Shown one piece after another: positions 12,371-24,252 of a stretch of DNA of 64,000 nucleotides. This DNA is from Mugil cephalus (lineage: Eukaryota > Chordata > Actinopteri > Mugiliformes > Mugilidae). Each line of letters begins with the position of its first letter. Position 1 is the first letter of the stretch. The stretch lies in NCBI RefSeq assembly GCF_022458985.1, contig NC_061776.1, positions 5,874,088 through 5,938,087 on the forward strand, given 5' to 3'. A program made the translations under genes and the position numbers. The notes under the pieces are model-generated. The model ran no database searches, was not told the DNA's origin, and saw only the letters and a program-made list of their open reading frames with translations.

Positions 12371-13805
12371 AATCGCCAAACATTTTGTCCTCAGTAGTTG
12401 GCTGATGGGAGCGAGCTGCACTGTTAGCTTCTCTTCTGCTAATATTGCAGTGTGCTTCTGGTTTTCACCTGGGGACTGAATAGGCTCTCAGCCAACCGTG
12501 GGGAAAACTGACGGAGTTGGCAGCGACAGGGGCGGGGTCCACCGTGCACAGGAGGCTTAAATTGACAGGTCTCACCTAATGTGACGCTCTGTGTGAAATG
12601 GTGCACTGTTGAGACACGTCCTGTATCGCTGAATGAGCGAAAGAAAACCTCCATTGTATTCATGTTAATGTGCATTTAAATGAATTTAAATTTTAGGGGG
12701 AAATTTAGTGGCAGACCTATAGTCTAGGACCTCACCTGTGAGTAGAAATGCAGATTAAAGCTTGAATTTCTCTCCTGGGTTCAGTTTATTTTTGGCTTTT
12801 TATGCCTTTAATCGACAGTGATCCGTGGAATGAGACATTAATGGATTCGCCATTTTTAACGGACCAATCCTGTCTTTGAGGAAACACTCCAGGATTCCCG
12901 GCCCTACGTCAGGTTTTAACGCCACTGCTCTTGTTTTTTCCCGACAACTACAAATAAAGAGAATGAAATGCTCCGGGGGTTCACTTCCTCAGCCCCGGTC
13001 AAGCCCTGATTCACCCGTGAAGGAGCCGAGAGGAGGATGAAGGAGACGCTGTGCGAGGTGCTGCAGGAAACCCCCCGCTGTCAACCTCTGTTCATCCCTC
13101 TGATGAGAAGTCCCACTGAGAAACCGCTGACCCTGAACAGAGCAGGGAGACGAAGAGGGGAGGAAGATGTAGACGTACGAAGCAACTGCTGCCGCCTTTA
13201 CCGGGACAGCGGGGACGTGTTAGCACTATACACGTGTTTCATTTCACTTTATAATACACCAAAATAAGGATTCTTTTTTGAGTCACTCTCATGCAACAAA
13301 TATCAAAGTAGGATTGTCTTACCTCAATCCTCTTAATTTGTTTTAAGGAGCTTGAAATCTTTTCAAATTAGAAGCGTTCCTGTGTGTGAACAACCACGCC
13401 CGACACTGTGCGCATCTGGTATCACAGAGAGCAAAGGCTTGTGTAGGAGTACATGATGAGGAGCTGTGCAGCAGCGCTGCTGTAATTCCCCCTCTCTGTC
13501 TCTGTCACACACACACACACAGATTCACGCTTGTGTGTGAGGAGCTGTTCGGTGGACTTTCCTCTCAGCAGGGTTCCCTTCTCCCTCGGCTCTGAGCCGA
13601 CTCCGTGCTGACAGCAACACGCTGACGTCTGTGTCGTGGCTTCTCTCCTTCTGGCTCCTTCATCCCGATGCCGACGTGCTGCAGGTCTTTATCGGCTCTC
13701 GCGGCTTTAGTTTTTTTTTTTCTTTTCATTAAGCAATTCGCCTGCAGCTTGTTCCAGTTCGACAAACATTGGCGAGGGTTAGTACGCAGAATAGACACCG
13801 CAACA
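12371..13805. other. Intergenic, no recognisable gene
   Basis: It is moderately GC-rich between 12830 and 13220. The 76-codon frame at 13037-13267 and the 99-codon minus frame at 13565-13864 show no domain. A short (CA)n lies at 13506-13522. Confidence 0.4.
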
Positions 13806-14700
13806 TCAGCCACAACATTATGACCACGCTGCATTATGATCACAGTCTTGGTGCCTGAAATCACTGGTCATCTTCAGGGGTCTTGGGTGTTTTAGCAGCC
13901 CAAGAGATACCTAAACTGATCAGCCACAACATTATGACCACTGACAGGAGAAGTAAATAACATTTAAACCATCTTCTGACAAATCAGTGAAACTTTTGGA
14001 CCTGGTATTCATTCATGTGGATGTTACTTAGACATGGAGCACCCACCTAGACCAGACCAGACACCCCCCATCCCATAGCAATGACCCTCCTTGATGGCAG
14101 CAGCAATCTCCAGGCTAACACACAAAAACGCTTTAGGAACAGCTCAAAAAAACATGAAGAACAGCTGAAGACCTGTTGACCTGGCCTCCAAATTCACTAG
14201 ATCCCAAACTGATCACGTATCTGTGGGATGATCCAAAGACGCCCCCTCCCCTCAGCCCACAGGACCCAAAGCCCATAAAGATTGGGCCTCTTGGTATCAT
14301 GTTTCTATATTTTAGACTTCTTCTCTGACTGTTTTGGATCAATAAAGATGGAACACATGGAGAAAGGTTTAACTGTGGAGGATCAGAGATGCAAACATTT
14401 GTACGACTCGTGTTTGACGAAATGTCGGCGAAAGTTTCGGTCGCCATTGTTGAGAGTGAAGCAGGAAGTAGAAACAAGACACAGCGCCGTCTAGTGTCTG
14501 GGTGGTGTTGTTACAGAGCGAGTATAAATGTCTTGAACCATTGTAGGCTCGTACGTAACCTACTACATCTCACAGAACCCAGACAGGACACAGGACACAT
14601 TCAGAAAGTCCACGTCCATTCTCAGATGAACTGTTTTGGAGGCACAAGAGAAACCTACACATTATAAGGAAGGTGGTCATAATGTTGTGCCTGATTGATG
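13806..14700 (+). mobile_element. Tc1-like element with foreign internal segment (second copy)
   Basis: A short end fragment (cagccacaacattatgacca, 13806-13828) precedes a full element starting at 13914. The element includes aaacttttggacctggtatt, agaccagaccagacaccccc, cactagatcccaaactgatc, the interruption at about 14278-14573, cagaaagtccacgtccattc, and the right end ggtcataatgttgtgcctga. The interruption contains dispersed repeat X in the orientation matching the copy at 6811-7410. The part at 14470-14560 recurs inverted at 54590-54690. Confidence 0.8.
14278..14573. repeat. Dispersed repeat X inside the Tc1-like element
   Basis: The segment gatcaataaagatggaacac (14337 on) is the reverse complement of blocks at 7200-7250. 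The block gacacagcgccgtctagtgt (14478 on) is inverted at about 54650. Class unknown. Confidence 0.6.
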
Positions 14701-15852
14701 GTTTTTCTTGCCTCTTCAGTATCTGATGCCTGATATAGTGTCGGATATATTATTTTCAAGAAACAGAATGGCAGCGTTGTATTTTCAGAATGAAGAGGAA
14801 CAGACTAATTCCGTCTCAACAGTCACATTAACACCGGATCCAAAAAACACGTCCTCTACAGTATCTCTATACATGTTCTGTACTGTATGTGCACGAAAAC
14901 ACTTGAGGATCTTCTCCCCAAACCAAAGATAACAACCGGGATTCATCGCAGCTGCAACAACTGCACCGTCTCTGGAAACTCTCCAGTTTTCACTTTGCTG
15001 TTCTGAGAGAAAAAAAAAAAAAAACAGAACTGGATTCACAGAACGAGCCACTTCCTCTGATGTCTCTTTATCTTCCGTTCCATAGAGGACCGACTTAAAA
15101 TAGCCGAGGCTTGAATTAACTCGCATTAGGTTGATTGAAAGGGATAAGGCGGTGACAAAATCACAAGAATTGTTATTTTTAAGTCTTTAAAGTGAGATTA
15201 AATCAGATCATTTATAATGTATGTTTGCATATATTCTTGAACCCAGTGGCGTCTTTGATTACACTTCACTATGAAATGTATCAAAGCAACTCTTTCATAC
15301 CTTTCCCTTCAAATAACTTTTAAGCTTCTTGTCGCATGCAAACAATGACGACTGTTTTGCATTTGTGATGAACAAAAGTATCAGAGATGCTGTTTGAGCC
15401 AAACAGGCCAAAGGAAAGAGGAGAACACGGGAAAGGACGGAAACTAAACGTGATTTACTGATCCAGGACACGCGGATACATTGAGCGGTATAGATTTTCG
15501 AGGCAGACGGGGCTCAGGTGATCCCGTCCGTGCACCCGGTTCTTCCAGGTGGTTGTGATTTTAACATCTGTTTAAATAAGGACATCCACCGTGAGAGGCT
15601 GGGATTTCACGCTCGGCTGCACTGAGTCCTTTCAAAGATGCTGCAGCTTCCCCGCGGAGACACGGCGGCTTTCGGCTGCAGCGTCGGGGTCGTTTCTCTG
15701 TTCTGACAGGACGAACTCAGAGCAGCCAGCGGCTCATTAGACAGCCGTGCCCCGAGGGCTCGGCTCCACCTCTCCGACAAAATGAGCAAACAGAGGAAAG
15801 ACACTTAACCACATGTGGACTGGATCCCTGAAGAGACAGAGAAATGGAGTGT

Positions 15853-15876
15853 GTTTCTTTCTTTCTTTCTTTCTTT
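15853..15876. repeat. (TTTC)n microsatellite
   Basis: Six TTTC units. Confidence 0.95.
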
Positions 15877-16059
15877 CGTTCTCTCTCTGTTTCTAACTTT
15901 AGTGTCCTCTTTTTGTCCTTGTACTGTATTCTCCCTCTTTCTCTCTCCCACACACACAAACACACACTCGCAACGACAAACTCAGCTGTCTGATGAGAGA
16001 GAGTTCTTCACCAAAACCTCCCACAGTCCTCCAGAATATGACAGGACAGCGTGTGCGTC

Positions 16060-16083
16060 TGTGTGTGTGTGTGTGTGTGTGTG
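16060..16083. repeat. (GT)n microsatellite
   Basis: About 12 GT units. Confidence 0.95.
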
Positions 16084-16513
16084 CGTGCATACATAATTGC
16101 GTGCATATGTACATACGAGCGCATATAGTATGATTTATGGGGAGGAAAGGGAGCGTGTGGGCGGATATATTTGAAATCCATTGCCTACAGTGTGTTGCTG
16201 TATTTGTGTGTTGCATGTTCATTTCTTACATACTTGAAAGGAATGTGAACCTACAGATTTTAAACAGCCGTGACACAGGGAGCAGGAGGATATGGATTTA
16301 AATTGTTGTGAAGGATGAAACTAATATATTGTATTTGAATAAAACTCAAAATAGCTGTGAAAATCTTTACGCTTCTAATTTAGGATGTGTAAGTGTAAAA
16401 ATAAGCATTCGTTAATTATCCGTTATAATAAGTGTGGATGTATGTGGAATACTGGTTGATGTTTTGCATTAAATGCAGCTAATAGAGGAGATTTATTCTG
16501 ACTTGATGATAAC

Positions 16514-16541
16514 GGGGGCGACTGTGGCTCAGTGGGTAGAG
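16514..16541 (+). mobile_element. SINE head fragment with tRNA-like A box
   Basis: gggggcgactgtggctcagt and gggtagag resemble the tRNA-derived start of fish SINEs, with an A-box-like tggctcagtggg. The rest of the element and any B box are absent. Confidence 0.45.
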
Positions 16542-16710
16542 AGGTGCTAAATAAAAACAAGACCATTTAGCATTTACCAGTAGACATTAGTCTGAATGAG
16601 CGAGCTAACAGACGAATGCTAACATGAGAGAACCTGACTGCAGACGTCTCAGCACTAATGCAACGTAATGGAATAATCTCCCAATCAAACTCTGCTTCCC
16701 AAAAGGTAAA

Positions 16711-16730
16711 ATATATATATATATATATAT
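16711..16730. repeat. (AT)n microsatellite
   Basis: Ten AT units. Confidence 0.95.
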
Positions 16731-17183
16731 TCGACAAAACTAGTGATGCAGTCAAGTTGTGTTTTTTTCCAATCAGAGCCTCCTCTGTTACACAGTCGAC
16801 ACTTTTCTCCCTGACTCAGTGTTGCCAGATAGGAAATGACAAATTATCGTACCTGAAGCTTAAAATCGTAATATTTTGAGGAAAATTATCGTACATACAA
16901 GATTTGACATTGCTCAGGACCATGTGCTTCAGTAAAACGTAACCCCAGACCATCTAGGTTAGTTTATACTGCAATTTTACCTTTAAATAAACTAACTGCT
17001 CTGTATGTGTTTGGTAATAACCATGTATTGAAGGGGTAAAACTGCCCTACGTTATAGGATTTATGGGATTATTGATCGACCAGAGGGTGATACTATTGTA
17101 CAGATACAGTAATTATCATACGTCTGGCAATGCTGTACTGATTCTGAATACACATAATTTTAAAACTATTTGTTGAAAGTACT

Positions 17184-17186
<3 letters not shown>

Positions 17187-17216
<30 letters not shown>

Positions 17217-17220
17217 AAAA
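17187..17220. repeat. (AAAT)n microsatellite
   Basis: About eight AAAT units. Confidence 0.95.
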
Positions 17221-17492
17221 CATGTTATTTGTGCCGTCCTTTATACTGTATTCAGGTTGGGCTCCACTGCTACTATATCCTGACACCGTCTCATGTGAGT
17301 ACCATGGCTGAATGGAGAGAAAAATCGTGCAAAGCTGCGCAAATTGGGAGATTAAATGTTAAATAAAATTTAAGATATAATAAAACTGCGAGAAGCTGTA
17401 AGACTGTTGAATTCTGGTGGCGCTGTGTGACTTATTTTCCTTGCACAAACCTGCACAATTCATTAATTATTAAGAACTGTTATAAGAAAGCA

Positions 17493-17577
17493 AAAGCAGA
17501 ACACTGTATTATTACAAGATGGTTTTAATGTTATTTACTTTTCCTGTCAGTGGTCATAATGTTGTGGCTGATCGGTG
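17493..17577 (-). mobile_element. Tc1-like element, 5' end fragment
   Basis: Plus strand agaacactgtattattacaa to ggtcataatgttgtggctga is the inverted 5' terminal part of the family. Nothing else of the element is found nearby. Confidence 0.75.
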
Positions 17578-18589
17578 TAACATGGAGATTTAAAGTGTTA
17601 AAGAACTATCATCCTAGCGGACTAGGATGTTTTCAAAGCAAAGAGCCGAAAACAGGGAGGACAATTAGACGCCGTACACATCCGAATACAGACTCTGCTT
17701 CTCTGTGTGTGGTAACGTTTACTGCATGTTTGTGTGTGTGTGAGAGAGAAAACTGATTACTTTGTGTAATTTTTTTGAACATTTTTTTTTTTTTTTTTTT
17801 TTTCTGATTAACTAATTCTAAAACATTCTGAGTTACTCGTTTCCAAACAAAGACGCTGAAACAGCTCCACTCTGGGGGGACCGGTGTAGCCTCGAGAAGA
17901 AAAAAAACTCCACAATTTAATTTAGAGTCCTTCCCTTGAAAGAGGCCATTCAGCCTTTAGTCACATGCGTTTACCGGTTTACAAAAGAAGCAATGAAATG
18001 CAATATTTATAAGAAACCTGTTTTGCTGACACACACTTTAAACCTGCGTCTGTGGGCAACTTCAGCAGGTGTGGCGAACTGTTTTAATGAGCACCGTGAA
18101 CAAAGGGGCCGTTTGGGTGTGTTGCACAAGAAATGTCTGGGACAGCAGGTAAAACACAGTCAGGAGAACGCTTTCCAGATATTATAATTCTAGGTGAGCG
18201 TACTGACAGATCTTCATTTCAGTGCACACAGTTTTATTTCCCCCACTTAAAAATAGAGCAAAGGAATGTTTGTTGAATTAGCAAGAATTGCCCTGTGGGT
18301 TAGAAATTCTTCATTTTATTTGTGACACTGCTTCTCTTTCTGTCATGTCTGTAAAACCAGAGTGACTCCAAACTGTTCTTAAATATTTGGCTCATAAATA
18401 ACCAGTGTTAGACATGCCTGCACGCTTTATTATGAGTTTCTGAAACCTTATTGTGCACATTACGTTTTGGGTTATTTTAAACATGCATCTTTACCTTTGT
18501 TTAATACAGATTTATGTTGTGTGTTAAGTTGTGCTGTATTATTTTAGAATTTTTGAGTTTAATAGGGAACTTTAATTATTTGCAGTGAA
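17578..18589. other. Intergenic, no recognisable gene
   Basis: It contains a poly-T tract at 17782-17803. The frames present are short and without domains. Confidence 0.45.
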
Positions 18590-18870
18590 AATAATACACT
18601 ATTAATCACAGTTTGCCACGATGGTGTTTCGTATTGTTTTGGTTTTACCAGAATTTTGTTTTTAGCTGTTGTTAGCGCAACATGGGCCATACTGTATAAC
18701 ACATGCAAAACTTAACTTACACTATAACAGCATTTCAGTGTATGTATGTGGAAAAATACTGTCTGTACTACCGATTTAATGCAACAAAGACTAATCAGAA
18801 GTGATAATAATCGGAATATTACAGGGGCGTCTAATTACCGTTTAGGATTTGAAGATTCTACGACTGAGTC
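18590..18870. repeat. Dispersed DNA-element body shared with 43.98-44.27 kb
   Basis: Ordered shared blocks: attaatcacagtttgccacg, tgttttggttttaccag, cttaacttacactataacag, catttcagtgtatgtatgtg, actaatcagaagtgataata and gaagattctacgact. The copy at 43.6-44.4 kb retains both ends, so this one is truncated. Confidence 0.75.
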
Positions 18871-18899
18871 GACTCGGAAATTCAGATCTTGGAACAAAC

Positions 18900-19023
18900 T
18901 GAATGTACCATGAGTGGTATGGGTTGAGGGGAGAGTCCACTGTGGATCATCCCACAGATAATAGATCAGTTTTGGATCCAGTGAATTTGAAGGCCAGGTC
19001 AACACCTTGTGATGTTCTTCGTC
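18900..19023 (-). pseudogene. Tc1-like transposase fragment
   Basis: On the minus strand it reads HKVLTWPSNSLDPKLIYYLW. This corresponds to VLTWPPNSPDLNPIEHLW of Tc1 transposases, the region of the last DDE acidic residue, which is lost here (K-L instead of N-P-I-E). Both element ends are missing. Confidence 0.85.
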
Positions 19024-20365
19024 TGACGTTAAGTCTGATTTACACCAAATTGTAACCCTCATGTTATCGACAGATGAAATAGTCAGGGACAACACAATTG
19101 AAGAAGAAACCAGGATCTGAGCTGACAGTTGGTCGTGAGTGGACAATTCGGGCTCTTTCTTATGTTATTGGTTTCTTTGGCAACTCTGAATTACTTCCCT
19201 TTCTCCACACTGTCCCTCTTTCTCCGTCTCTTGTCACCTTTTCCAACTCCTTTATCTCGCCTCCTTCCCTTTCCAACGTTTTTCATTTTCCTATGTCCTC
19301 ATACTTCACCACTCCCCTCTTTGTTATGAGGTCAGTGGCTTCTCTGTGAGTTTTCCCATCAGGCCTATGGAGCAAAGCTGGGAGTGGAGAACTGGAGGTC
19401 TTGATTGTCTTCCCTGACCTTTGGTGTTACCCTCTCAGGAGGCAACTTCTCCATCTCCATCGTCCTCCTCCAGCAGCTCTTTTGTTACCTTCTCACCTTC
19501 AGTTTCCATAATTTCTGCTCCAGTTCTACTTCTTTTTTATTATCTCCAGCTTCTCTTCTCTCTTGTTGACATCTGCAATTTCCCATTACTGATGCCTTCT
19601 TCTTGCCCGGAAGCCAGCAGAACACGTTTTAATGGTGGTCTTCAACAACCCAGAAAAGATCCGATGGTCCAGTCCAATTGTTTGTTGACAACAAAATGTC
19701 TCTGGTTGCAGGACTATCACAATGCACACAGAGGTATATATATATATTTTTTTTTGTATTGGTTGAAACACACCCTCTGTTAAACAGACCAGTCTCATAT
19801 TTGGAAGATATTTAAGTCCATGTGCCACGGTATTTCCAAAAACAAAGCTAAAACAACTGGTTTGGTTGCCCTAAACTCACGTTGGGGAGTTGAAGGAAAT
19901 GTTTTCCGAACATCTGTTATTGGTGCCTACCTGGAATTAAGGGCCTGTAATGACCAGATACCTACTTGTTATTGGAGGAATCTGTTTTGATCTGGGGGTT
20001 TCTTTCCATGATGAATGATGCCAGAGGCCAGAACCTCCTGTCTCAAGGTGTGCGTCACAGGAAAGTCTCATGTGAGTTTTCAAGTGGGCACCACCCAAAG
20101 AACTTCCAAATAAACTCCTCACTGGTGTTGAAGAGGTGAAGAAGCTACTTGGATCTTCAAGAAAGAACAAGTCCATTTGCTCACGTTCCAGCTTCTTTTT
20201 TAAATAAAAACCTTTTTTTTAATCCACACGTTTCTTCAGGGAGTTGCCATGACAGAATTCTATGATACTATATACTGTTCACACCGCTAATTAAAACCGT
20301 GATCTAAACTAGCCAAGGCTAGCCAAATGTGGCACCATTTATTCTTTTAAATGAGCTCAGGTGCA
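19024..20365. other. Intergenic, pyrimidine-rich in part
   Basis: Between 19195 and 19610 the plus strand is strongly C/T-rich, which produces long but meaningless open frames of up to 120 codons. No gene is recognised. (TA)n and poly-T lie at 19736-19755. Confidence 0.45.
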
Positions 20366-20627
20366 ACTTGTTGTGCCATTGTTGGTTGCCACAACAATTC
20401 AAAGAAACTGGAAAGTTCATTGGACACTGTTTAGCTCCAACAGCTACGCAGAGAATGCCCTCTGCCCTGTGCCGTGCGCTCCTACGCCGAGGAATGAGGA
20501 ACGAACGCTAGCGCGGTTTGCGGATGTAAAATTAAAATATCCTCCGAAGAGAGTGCATGCACCACTTTGTCGGTAAACATCCGACAGATCTGCACCTGAT
20601 CCAGAGAATTCAGCTTAAAATGACTTG
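20366..20627 (+). pseudogene. THAP-type zinc-finger coding remnant, frameshifted
   Basis: The plus strand starts with CAIVGCHNNSKKLESSLDTV followed by a stop, beginning at 20372. A second frame gives LARFADVKLKYPPKRVHAPL (near 20508-20568). A third gives FVGKHPTDLHLIQRIQL (near 20567-20617). Together these follow the order of a THAP domain as seen in fish THAP proteins and P-element-like or Harbinger-associated genes: the C-x4-C start with HNNSKKL, the LKYPPKRVHVCSxHF region, and the K-PTxLHP-PEL tail. At least two frameshifts and a stop break it, and the later zinc ligands are not intact. No flanking domain is recognisable, so it may come from a transposon or from a retrocopy of a host gene. 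Confidence 0.7.
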
Positions 20628-22547
20628 TTACAGGTCGTAATCTCAGAAAAACTTAAGTGTAAAATTCACCCAAATGGATGGACATTAATACCATATATGA
20701 CAGTTATACTGCATTTATGATTTGCGGCGTTTCTTTATCCTTTCTATTTCTGATATACTACATCTCAGAGGCAAATATTGTACTGCAGTTAACAATGTCA
20801 ATGTAGCGGACATCTGGCCACACCTTCAAGTCTTCTAACAAATCCATGAGAAATGACCCCACGACTTTTTAAAACATCCATATCATGTATCCACCTCCGA
20901 GTTTTCCCATTTCTGTGCTATCCATAACTGAGAAGCGTTTTGGTCACCGTTTTTCTGCATCTTCTTGTCTTCTCCACAACCTGAACAGCTAGTAACTGAG
21001 TTGCACACGCAAACAGCCCCTAACTCAAAGCAGCTAATTCATTTACGTTGCTACAGCAGGAAATGTGGTTTGTTCTTGACATGTAAATTGCTTTTGTTCC
21101 GTGGTAAAGTGAATTGCTGTCACCGGGTGGCTGTGAAGTGAGCTTTGGCTGTAATCATGATTAAAGTTGTGTCTATTGTGTTTATTAGCAAAATAGGAGT
21201 TTATTTTAAAAATGAAACTGTACACATTCAGCGCTGCAGATACCACAGATAACGGCAATTAGTTAAATAACGGTAAAGAATTCAATTTTACTTAATTATT
21301 TGTATATTTAATCTACTTTCATATATGCATTTTAAATATTGCAGTGTTGTCTTGTGTGTATGTGTTTGGGACGTCTATGTGTGTGGGCTGGATGGAAGTG
21401 AGTAAAAGCAGGAAGGGAAGCTGGAAAAAATCCAAACACAGCACCCTTAGCACGCTGTTAGCTTGTTTGTTTTTATGAACTATTATATGTAGATGAGGCC
21501 TGAGACGAACTCTGCGGAGGACATTTGTATATTTTGGAGTGATTATTGCGACAATACATATCTGATTTTCTCCTCGTCACGTACTACATACGCTTCAAAC
21601 GCCACATCCACCCCCAGGAATGTGTGAAATAAAGCATGTGATATTATTTGGAAGACGTGCGACTGTGTTTAGACCCACGGGTCAACGCCTATTCTGCCTC
21701 AGGTGCTTTAACTGACCAGGTGACCCGCAGAGGAAGACCACACAGCATCACGGCTGAGGAGGGCCAGAAATGTGGCCAGCAGGTCTTTCCCTTTCCTCTC
21801 CCTCTGTAAACACAGTTTCTCTCTGTTTCCAAAGTAAACCATCTGGAACCTCCACTGCTGCCACGAAAGCCTCCAACTAATGAAATAACCAGCGCAAATC
21901 CAAGGACTCGCATTGATAAAGGGTGCACCGAATTAGTGCCAGTGTAGCCATGACCATAAAAAAAAAATAAAAAAACATGTTTTATGAGTCGGTTCTGAAC
22001 CAAGATTTGAACAAAGACTGAGTTGGCAAGCCGAACCTCCTCAGGTGAGGATACCGCACGACTGTTTATCTTTACAGCGTTGGCAAAACAGGGCCTGTAA
22101 TTATTCAGCGAAGCCACACACATAGTTTGTCATTTTGGTCTGTGGCAAACAGGTTTCCCTTCAAACACGCAATTTTCCCTTAACAAAACAGAGAGAGAGA
22201 GCGAAGGAAATTTCACAGCATCTGGCAGAGAAAGGTTTCGCTGCTTTGAATTCCCCCCCCAAAAAACTCACCTTTCATGGAGTTTACGGTTTGCTTTTCT
22301 TATACAGCAAAGGGTGATGTGTCTTCTCACTGAAAAAAAAAAAAAAAAAAGACGTAGTGGAGGGAAGGTGGAAGGCTGCCATGAGGGATTTATAAACACA
22401 GAAAAGAACTGCAGCGATTAAAAAAAAAAAAAAACTCGCGTCTCATGTCGCAATGACAGTGAAGTCATGAGCTTCTATTGTGTTTCACATAATCTGTTGA
22501 GTAACACTGAGCTGTCAACATTTTCTTTGGAGATGGATGTCAGCATT
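20628..22547. other. Intergenic, no recognisable gene
   Basis: The 144-codon minus frame at 21689-22123 has no domain and passes through a poly-A/T tract. Poly-A tracts occur at 22334-22350 and 22421-22434. Nothing else is recognised. Confidence 0.45.
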
Positions 22548-23369
22548 AAGGTGAATAACATTGATCATCTTGTCACAATTTATTGTTCTGCTGGGAAACT
22601 TTTGGACCTGGCATTCATTCGTGTGGATGTTAATTGTAGTGATGTCCGATACCACAGGTTCCCTTTCCAATCTGATACTGAATAAAATTCAGGCTGGTAT
22701 CGGCGATACCGATCTGATGCCGATACTTTGGGCAAATACACCCGTAATGTGTCTGGTAAACCTAAAAAAATAAATAAATAAAAATAAAGAATAAAAGACA
22801 TCAGAGTAATTTAATTATTTACTTAGTTTAAAGTCTGAAGTATACTGAGGTAGTGGTCTCATTTACTATATAGTCAAGCTAATACAACAACAGAGAAAAC
22901 AAAAATGCTTCAAACACTAAAAAAAGAAAGAAGTAAAATAATGAGACCATTAAAATAAATTATTTTTTAACTATAAATCATAAATGTCTCGTATTCTGTG
23001 TTGTGGTTTAACCTGAGGTGTTTCACAAGGTTTGTTGTGTTGCTACAACTCAACAGTTTAGTTACTTTCCACTGTGTTCCTACATGATCTCCAAATGACT
23101 GAAGCATTGAAAGTATCGATATTTTGATTTGAGAACTGATTTTAGCACCCATCTAGACCAGAGCAGACGCCCCCACCCCATAGAAATGACACTCCTTGAT
23201 GGCAGCAGCCTGACACAGACACGCACAAAACAACACTTTACTAAAAAAACAAAAAAAAACAAACAAACAAACAAAAAAAAACTGATCAAGTATCTGTGGG
23301 ATGATCCACAGAAGCCCCTCCCCTCAAATATTAGGAAGGTGGTCATAATGTTATGGCTGATCAGTGTAT
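22548..23369 (+). mobile_element. Tc1-like element interrupted by a hAT-like element
   Basis: Left part 22548-22636 has gaataacattgatcatcttg and ctgggaaacttttggacctg. Right part 23146-23369 has cacccatctagaccagagca, aactgatcaagtatctgtgg and the end ggtcataatgttatggctga. The interior is occupied by the hAT-like copy at 22637-23145. The extreme left terminus is missing. Confidence 0.85.
22637..23145 (-). mobile_element. hAT-like element nested in Tc1-like element, BED finger remnant
   Basis: It starts with the terminus tagtgatgtccgataccac. On the minus strand the part near 22981-23100 reads TQWKVTKLLSCSNTTNLVKH and then LRLNHNTEYETF. This resembles the C-terminal half of a BED zinc finger (TTNLxxHLxxxH), typical of the N-terminus of hAT transposases. 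The upstream cysteine pair and the catalytic domain are absent. The right end stops at gagaactgattttag without the expected terminus, so the copy is right-truncated or the junction is rearranged. Confidence 0.8.
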
Positions 23370-23858
23370 GTGCGTCATAGTGTTGTGTTAAATGTGTGAG
23401 TATAAAATTATTGCAGAATGGTGATGTTTTGGGGCTACACAGCATTTTTGAGGATTGCAGCCTGTTAAGACTTGTGTTTAGGGTAAATGTTAAAAAAACA
23501 ACAACAACAACAACACACAAAAAAAAAAACATGAGCACAACAGAAGGTTTCCAGACCACCTTTCTTTTAGTGGGCGGTTAATTCTGGTCTCCAGGTTGTG
23601 TAAAATGGGTTATGATGATGGTTAGACACTTTGTCCATGTTTAGGTAAGAGGCTGTGGAACCCCTTGTGTCATTATGCATTGTGAAAACCCTCACAAAGA
23701 CACAGATATGTGTGTGTGTGTGTGTGTGTTTGTGGTGTCTGGTCTCTTCAAAAATCTTCCAAAAACTACTACTTCCTGTCCAAAGATACATCTTACATCT
23801 CGTACTAATCCCAAATAGACAAATAAGTGAACCTGAATTAAGTAGAGTAGACAGAAAA
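23370..23858. other. Intergenic with (GT)n
   Basis: (GT)n lies at 23709-23729. An (aac)n-like and poly-A stretch lies near 23498-23530. No gene. Confidence 0.5.
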
Positions 23859-24252
23859 TGAACCCTTTCATGCACAAATTAGGAGAATCTTAGTTAGGAT
23901 TATTTTTGTTCCTGTGTGTTTGTTTTTTCCTCTTTATCCATATTGAAAAATGATGCAACTGAATTTTCTTTTTTTTTTTCAGGAAACCATTTTTCATGAA
24001 GTTACAAATTTCTCCTAATATAAAATAAATATCAAGAAACTTTAACAGTTATATTAATTCTTATTATATAAGAATATTAACTCAAATTCACAAGGTACTC
24101 TGGTATTTCTGACTCTCTGTCGGCCATCTTGATTTTGAGTAAAGAAAAAATATTTTAAAAATTCCACTTCCACCGACTGGACCGATTGGTGGAAGTGTGT
24201 GGAGTGATGCACACGCGTCCACTGTAGTGACCACTATGCATGAAAGGGTTAA
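23859..24252. mobile_element. piggyBac-like MITE, complete
   Basis: The ends are inverted copies: left tgaaccctttcatgcacaaa, right (inverted) ttaaccctttcatgcatagt. The right end has the tetranucleotide TTAA, and the left has TGAA, most simply a mutated TTAA. TTAA target sites and CCC/CCT-starting termini are characteristic of piggyBac elements. At about 390 bp it is non-coding and non-autonomous. Confidence 0.75.

Larger units (their letters stand above)
14701..17492. other. Intergenic with microsatellites
   Basis: There is no supported gene. It contains (TTTC)n at 15853-15876, (GT)n at 16060-16083, (AT)n at 16711-16730 and (AAAT)n at 17187-17220. Frames of 93-113 codons here run through these tracts and are not credible. 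Confidence 0.5.

Noticed and set aside
15899-16222. 107-codon frame with histidine/threonine repeats
   Set aside because: It is a product of the (GT)n microsatellite.
19129-19783. Overlapping serine/leucine-rich frames
   Set aside because: They result from a C/T-rich tract and are open in several registers at once.
21689-22123. 144-codon minus-strand open frame
   Set aside because: No domain is recognised, and it runs through a poly-A tract on the plus strand that gives a phenylalanine run.
22826-22850. let-7-like gaggtagt word
   Set aside because: It is part of the hAT-like element, does not match the let-7 sequence beyond a few bases and has no hairpin partner nearby.
23080-23559. 159-codon minus-strand open frame, the longest in the window
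   Set aside because: It is antisense to, and partly composed of, the Tc1-like and hAT-like remnants and the poly-A/T and (GTT)n stretches; only a short BED-finger piece is meaningful.
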